Origin: Candidatus Sulfopaludibacter sp. SbA3
GTDB taxonomy: Bacteria > Acidobacteriota > Terriglobia > Bryobacterales > Bryobacteraceae
Length of the DNA: 64,000 bases
NCBI GenBank assembly: GCA_945893365.1
Contig: CAMDED010000005.1
Span: 47,846 to 111,845 of the forward strand
Direction of reading: 5' to 3'
The translations under genes were made by a program, and so were the position numbers. Each line of letters opens with the position of its first letter. Positions within the stretch are counted from its first letter, which is position 1. Positions 60,248 to 64,000 of the stretch are shown here, one piece after another. The notes under the pieces are model-generated. The model saw only the letters and a list, made by a program, of their open reading frames with translations, did no database searches and was not told the origin of the DNA.

Positions 60248-62021
60248 GCTGCTGATTGTCCTTCTCGCGGCGGCTGCTCTTGCCTCCGCCCAAGCCGGGC
60301 GAGCAATTGCCGAGCCACACTACAGACGGCTGATAGATCGAAGAGTCGTAACCGGCGCATACTTTGCTGAAGTCGCTCATGGCGCAGTTGTCGAGACCGC
60401 GGCGTTTGGGAATGCTCGTCCGGATTCCTTGTGGAGGGCGGCATCGACCTCCAAAGCACTAACTGCCGTGGGGATCATGAGGCTCGTCGAGCGTGGGCAA
60501 CTGGACCTGGATGTTGACGTAAACCGGTACCTCAAGTCACTAAAGGTACCCGCAACGAAGAGTAAGGCGATCACCCTCCGCCACCTGCTTACGCACTCCT
60601 CCGGTCTCGACGATCCTTTTGTGGGTAGCGGCTTTCTCGCTGCCGATGGCGAGCAAGCGCACTTAGCGAACGTGATGAAGATCTGGCTGCCAGCGCGCCT
60701 TTATGAGCCGGGAGAGGTGCGCCTCTATTCCAATTTCGGATACGGATTGGCCGGAGCGGTCATCGAGGATGTCACAGGCAAGCGCTATGAAGACTTCATG
60801 GACTCTGAGGTGCTCGAACCGCTGGGCATGAATCACAGCACGTTTCAACAGCCATTGCCCAGGGAATCCGAGCAGAGCATTGTTCCATCGATTGAGCGGA
60901 GTGCCTTGGGCGCGATGCATCCAGCTGACATCATCTACCACCGCGCGACTTCGGCAGGTGGCTTGACCACCACATTCGCCGACCTCCTGTGTTTCGTACG
61001 ATTCGTTCAGGGTGGAGGCTTGGTTAACGGGCGCCAGATTCTCCGTCCGGATACGCTGAGTCGAATTCTGGGGGCGAAGGCGAGCCAGTCTGGCGGCGAA
61101 GAGAGCTATGGCTTCGGCATCGGAACCAGTCGAGGCCAACGGTATTGGTACGCAGGTGGAGACTTGGGGGGATATCACACGGTCCTGCTGTGGTTTCCGG
61201 AACACGATCGGGCGCTCGTCACCATGGCTGCAAGCGCGAGCAACTTGGCCACGTGGAATCTGGTCCCCGAAATCATGCAGAGTTGGTTTGGGCCCGAAAA
61301 GCAATCGACTGCCGTTCCGATCACGCCTTTCGCCGGCGCCCGCCAATCGGCCGCACGCGTCGCAGGAACCTACCGGCCCTTAAGGTATCCACATCATGAC
61401 CTCGGCAAGACTTTTACGGTCACTATGGACCAATCCGTACGCGCGAATTCCGATGGCAGCATCGCGTACGCCGGAGGGCGATGGATCGCGGTCGAATCAC
61501 TGCGATTCCGCAACGTCACCGATGGGCGGGATGTGACCTTCCAAACGGATTCCACCGGACAGATCCGCTTCTTGAATCGTGAGAGCGAGCGAATCGCGTG
61601 GTACAAGAGCGGGAGCGCCGCGATGGTGTTTTACTTCTGCTTTATCCTGCTCTCCGTGTTTGTCCTCTGGCGAAACCCTCGCGGCGAAGACGCTCGCCCA
61701 ATTCGTTGGACGGCCGCAGCCATTCTGATGCACAGCGTTTTCTGGCTTGGTGCAGTGCTAGCGGCCGATCCTCAGCGCCTGATTCTAGGCAACCCCTGGT
61801 ACCTGACTATTGCGCTCGCCTTCGGAGCTGGGATTCCCCTGGTGTGGGCTTTTCTCGTCGCGTCGACGTGCCGGGGCTTAGCCAAGAGATCGAGCCCTAC
61901 CGCGCATCCGCTGAGCTTGGTGCTGACAACGCTGGGACTGGGACTGTACATTCCGTTTACCGCGTACTGGCAGCTTACGGCGCTTCCAGCATTTGAGGCA
62001 ATTCTCCGACACGGATCATGA
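60240..62021 (+). CDS. Exported class C beta-lactamase-type serine hydrolase with membrane tail
   Basis: A 593-residue protein with a signal peptide (MAKLLIVLLAAAALASAQ). The catalytic domain has S-x-x-K (STSK, S69-K72) and Y-S-N (Y163), as in class C beta-lactamases and D-aminopeptidases, and a late G-G-D-L-G in place of the usual K/H-T-G. LTHSSGLDDP is a further family mark. From about residue 460 four membrane helices follow. Such proteins hydrolyse esters, amides or peptidoglycan parts; resistance cannot be claimed from sequence. It overlaps the membrane protein gene, so PadR, membrane protein and hydrolase form one operon. Confidence 0.9.
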   Translation: MAKLLIVLLAAAALASAQAGRAIAEPHYRRLIDRRVVTGAYFAEVAHGAVVETAAFGNARPDSLWRAASTSKALTAVGIMRLVERGQLDLDVDVNRYLKSLKVPATKSKAITLRHLLTHSSGLDDPFVGSGFLAADGEQAHLANVMKIWLPARLYEPGEVRLYSNFGYGLAGAVIEDVTGKRYEDFMDSEVLEPLGMNHSTFQQPLPRESEQSIVPSIERSALGAMHPADIIYHRATSAGGLTTTFADLLCFVRFVQGGGLVNGRQILRPDTLSRILGAKASQSGGEESYGFGIGTSRGQRYWYAGGDLGGYHTVLLWFPEHDRALVTMAASASNLATWNLVPEIMQSWFGPEKQSTAVPITPFAGARQSAARVAGTYRPLRYPHHDLGKTFTVTMDQSVRANSDGSIAYAGGRWIAVESLRFRNVTDGRDVTFQTDSTGQIRFLNRESERIAWYKSGSAAMVFYFCFILLSVFVLWRNPRGEDARPIRWTAAAILMHSVFWLGAVLAADPQRLILGNPWYLTIALAFGAGIPLVWAFLVASTCRGLAKRSSPTAHPLSLVLTTLGLGLYIPFTAYWQLTALPAFEAILRHGS

Positions 62022-62102
62022 TCAACGGCGTAGCGTAGAGCCAAGTCGCCAACTCCCGAACGGTCGGCGGGACGTGAAGTCGTGGTATTCCTGCCCCCCG
62101 TC

Positions 62103-62188
62103 AGGACTCAAATCTGAAAACAAAGGGCTTAACTCTTGCCTCTTCTCTGCCGTCCAACATTTTCAACGGGTTCGAATTTGGCTCCCCA
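62103..62188. repeat. T-arm-like accessory repeat, right copy
   Basis: AGGACTCAAATCTGAAAACA and the following bases to 62132 differ from the left copy at only three of 30 positions, and TGGCTCCCCA follows at almost the same distance. The two copies enclose the PadR, membrane protein and serine hydrolase genes. A truncated tyrosine recombinase lies 180 bases to the right, so these could be remains of attachment sites. Confidence 0.6.
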
Positions 62189-62199
62189 AAAAGTCGAGA

Positions 62200-62225
62200 T
62201 TCAAACCCCGTCTACGGGGTTTGAA
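62200..62225. repeat. Perfect 11-bp inverted repeat
   Basis: TTCAAACCCCG and CGGGGTTTGAA surround TCTA, giving a stable 11-bp hairpin on either strand. There is no T-run on either side, so terminator function is doubtful. It lies between the right T-arm-like repeat and the recombinase fragment and could be a protein-binding site or part of a lost mobile element. Confidence 0.55.
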
Positions 62226-62370
62226 ACCTAATGCCGAGTACCGGATAATCCCGAGTAAAAGGAATTGGCGCGATTTCGAACCAGTGGTGGCGGGGGTTCG
62301 GTAATTGCACAACTCGGCATTATCCTGAGACCCTTTCCCTACCGGCCAACTGGGCCGGCAGGAGAAAGAC

Positions 62371-62637
62371 TTGATCGAAACCTATTTCACGGCGCCCCAT
62401 GTTCTGGACCGGATGCGCTCCGGTCTGATGGCTCCCTATCTGGGTGCCTTGGCCGCCGAACTTCAGTCGCAAGACTATTCGCGTAAGAGCATCCGCCGGC
62501 AACTGTGCAACGCCGATTCGTTCGGCTGCTGGCTCGCTGAGCAGAACCTGACAGCGGCCGAGATTACTGACGACTCGCTCTGGTGCTACATTGGCGACCT
62601 GCATCGCTCAGCTCGCGCCGGATACAGGACTCACTAA
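62371..62637 (+). pseudogene. Tyrosine recombinase, N-terminal fragment only
   Basis: An 88-codon frame starting with TTG, with AGGAGA 5 bases upstream. The product matches the core-binding (SAM-like) domain at the beginning of XerC/XerD-type recombinases: MAPYLGALAAELQSQDYSRKSI, then RRQLCNADSFGCWLAEQ and DDSLWCYIGDL. The catalytic domain with R-H-x-x-H and the tyrosine is absent; the frame stops at 62637 and nothing downstream resembles it. It is therefore a truncated, inactive remnant. Its position beside the right T-arm-like repeat suggests a lost integrative element. Confidence 0.75.
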
Positions 62638-62980
62638 ACTAAAGTACGCTACGTGTTCACGGGGCATGCGCCGTACCAGGAAGGCGATCCGGCTGGGCGT
62701 CCACGCCGACATGTTCGATCTCATCGGCATCCAGGAGGGCGTACAGCGTCCGCGTCGTGCCCTCCGTGGTCCTTTACCGACTCTCCACCGCGCCGCCGCT
62801 TTCCAACCGAGACTGTGTGCCCAGTTGCAATCCGAATTCTGGAGCCGACGTCTGCATGATCTCAGCACTCGTTCACAATGGACAGTCTGACCACGCAGTT
62901 GCGTCCCCTAACGGGTGCGTCCCCAATCGGATTGCGGTCCGCAGGCGATTATGCCATAATCCGCTCTAGGAGATTGAAGT
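62638..62980. other. Gene-free interval after the recombinase fragment
   Basis: These 343 bases hold no recognisable gene. On the minus strand a stretch reads like protein (LYALLDADEIEHVGVDAQP) before a stop, which may be another decayed element gene. AGGAGA at its right end is the ribosome site of the next gene. Confidence 0.4.
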
Positions 62981-63601
62981 ATGAACAGAATGGGGCGATT
63001 GGGGCTATTGCTTGTGTGGCTGCTTCCATTGATTGGTCAAGAGCGCAGTAGGTCGGTCGTCGAGGCCGGTCCATCGGCAGAAGCTCGCAGTTCGTCAAGC
63101 ATTGAACGTGCAGATGAACTCATTTCTTACCGGTTTAGGTTGACGCAATCTGAACACGATCTAGTGGCAACAAACGGCTCGGATCAAACCGCCGCGATCT
63201 CGTTGAGACAACAAAGCCCCGGAACTGAATCTCAGTCGGGGCGCGACGAACAGCAGCTTGTTCAGCCCGGAGAGGAAATCACCATAACAGCCATGAAGGC
63301 CAAATGGAATGAACCTGGGCTAGTTTACGTGGAGGCGCCCCGACGGCTTCACTTGGGTCTCCGAAGGTCGGTTTCCCAGGAGCTGATCCCCCTTCAGATT
63401 GATGCGAATTCACGCGTGTACGACATCCTTTCGGCAGAACGTCAAGGTGAATTAATGCCGGGGGACCTCAGCCTTCGCGTAGTTCTGCTGGGTTCACCCA
63501 TGCCAGCCAGAGCCGCAACTCAAGCTAACATAACCACAGTGATTTCCGATCTGAGCAAGACATCAAGTCGACGGCTGATCATGGTGTACGGCGAGAAGTA
63601 G
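62981..63601 (+). CDS. Small secreted protein of unknown function
   Basis: A 206-residue protein with AGGAGA 8 bases before the ATG and a signal peptide (MNRMGRLGLLLVWLLPLIG). A serine-rich, probably disordered stretch follows (about 25-45), then a beta-rich domain (YRFRLTQSEHDLVA, QPGEEITITAMKAKW, LSLRVVLLGSP). I recognise no family. The residue pattern and ribosome site make it a credible gene. It stands alone in the accessory region, convergent with the CARDB/SH3 gene. Confidence 0.68.
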   Translation: MNRMGRLGLLLVWLLPLIGQERSRSVVEAGPSAEARSSSSIERADELISYRFRLTQSEHDLVATNGSDQTAAISLRQQSPGTESQSGRDEQQLVQPGEEITITAMKAKWNEPGLVYVEAPRRLHLGLRRSVSQELIPLQIDANSRVYDILSAERQGELMPGDLSLRVVLLGSPMPARAATQANITTVISDLSKTSSRRLIMVYGEK

Positions 63602-63655
63602 AGTCAGAGTGGGGCTTGCGGATGACGCTTCGTGCCCACGCTGAGAGTTGAAGGC

Positions 63656-64000
63656 TCATTTTGTGAGCCAGTTTTCGGCAGCCCAACCCTCGTAGGTGGT
63701 GCCTTGTATGATCCCCCTGATCCTCCACCATGTATATCCGTCCGCCTGAACAGCCCCCCCGGTCACTGTCATCAGCGTACCGTCAGGCATGTTGATGATT
63801 TGTGTACAACTCGTACTGGGACACTGTCTTAACCTAAGTCCGACGCCGCCGGTATTGAAGACCATAACGACATCCCCCATGCAGAACTTGGCCGGACACG
63901 CCCCGGTCAAGGTCAGCGGCCCGTAGGAACGGCTGTTGTTGCCTTCGTCGGACTCGTCCACCTGGCTCTGGTCGTCCACGATGGCCGCCAGATAGTAGGT
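63656..64000 (-). CDS. CARDB/SH3-domain surface protein, partial (runs off the right edge)
   Basis: The frame is open through the right edge, so only the last 114 residues are seen. They begin inside a CARDB-type adhesion domain: TYYLAAIVDDQSQVDE followed by D-E-G-N-N-S is the typical end of such a unit. A bacterial SH3 domain follows (LRLRQCPSTSCTQIINMPDG, TWWRIRGI, YEGWAAENWLT), ending in Lys. CARDB units are Ig-like and found in exported adhesins and enzymes; bacterial SH3 domains often bind cell-wall material. The catalytic or binding part is outside the window. Only the stop at 63656 is certain. Confidence 0.8.
   Translation of the reverse strand, partial: TYYLAAIVDDQSQVDESDEGNNSRSYGPLTLTGACPAKFCMGDVVMVFNTGGVGLRLRQCPSTSCTQIINMPDGTLMTVTGGAVQADGYTWWRIRGIIQGTTYEGWAAENWLTK

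Larger units (their letters stand above)
62022..62370. other. Repeat-containing interval before the recombinase fragment
   Basis: These 349 bases contain no gene. They hold the right copy of the T-arm-like repeat and a perfect hairpin, both listed separately. AGGAGA near 62360 serves as the ribosome site of the recombinase fragment. Confidence 0.5.

Noticed and set aside
60240..62021. Beta-lactam resistance gene
   Set aside because: The S-x-x-K and Y-S-N motifs fit the wider serine hydrolase family, and the K/H-T-G motif is altered; resistance cannot be inferred.

Overview
The window looks like the chromosome of an acidobacterium of the Bryobacterales/Solibacter group. This is inference from gene content: a large NHL-repeat protein ending in a TIGR03437-type domain, tandem CRTAC1-type (FG-GAP plus ASPIC/UnbV) proteins mixed with TPR proteins, a PadR regulator with an orphan-permease-like partner, secreted serine, M20 and M28 hydrolases, a cytochrome-PQQ dehydrogenase fusion, and high GC content. 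There is no rRNA, no intact tRNA and no CRISPR array.

Layout. 1-7049 (-): a tightly coupled operon of three CRTAC1 proteins and two TPR proteins, read from a divergent control region with phased AGTACTT repeats. 7493-14706 (+): the NHL/TIGR03437 protein, a PduO-type cobalamin adenosyltransferase, two small unknown genes, then cstA with its tiny YbdD-like partner. 14714-18944: a MarR regulator divergent from a DUF998 membrane protein across a 27-bp operator, a degenerate secreted creatininase homologue, and a secreted SUMF1-like/hydrolase fusion. 19267-26531: an accessory-looking stretch with a two-gene HU-like/TIR module, a decayed second copy of xdhC, and leftward stress genes (FAD/Rieske oxidoreductase, glycine-rich stress protein, BON protein, Dps, CsbD). 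26532-30234 (+): xdhC, a MocA-like nucleotidyltransferase and an AsmA-like protein, coupled by 4-bp overlaps. 30673-36781 (-): rpiB, glyA, a GT4 glycosyltransferase split by one in-frame TGA, an M20 amidohydrolase and an M28 peptidase.

37463-41763 (+): an iron-uptake operon (FTR1-DUF2318 fusion, two FtsX-like permeases, an ATPase) resembling the Campylobacter P19 system. 41770-44635 (-): a BamA-like barrel and an exported protein with a kinase-like catalytic signature. Next come a metallophosphatase, an orphan GspE/PilB ATPase, and a dihaem cytochrome-PQQ dehydrogenase (-). 50427-56611 (+): a dedicated Hsp70 module of a 910-residue helical protein with a likely CTG start, a J-protein lacking HPD, a GrpE-like factor, a divergent Hsp70 and a zinc-ribbon protein.

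56608-64000 looks like accessory DNA: a PEP-CTERM protein whose sorting signal has slipped out of frame, a VapBC-type toxin-antitoxin pair, a PadR/membrane protein/serine hydrolase module bracketed by two copies of a tRNA T-arm-like repeat with a truncated tyrosine recombinase beside the second, a small secreted protein, and the end of a CARDB/SH3 surface protein.

The best candidates for undescribed biology are the HU-TIR pair, the Hsp70 module, the exported kinase-like protein with its barrel partner, and the stress-gene island between two xdhC copies.
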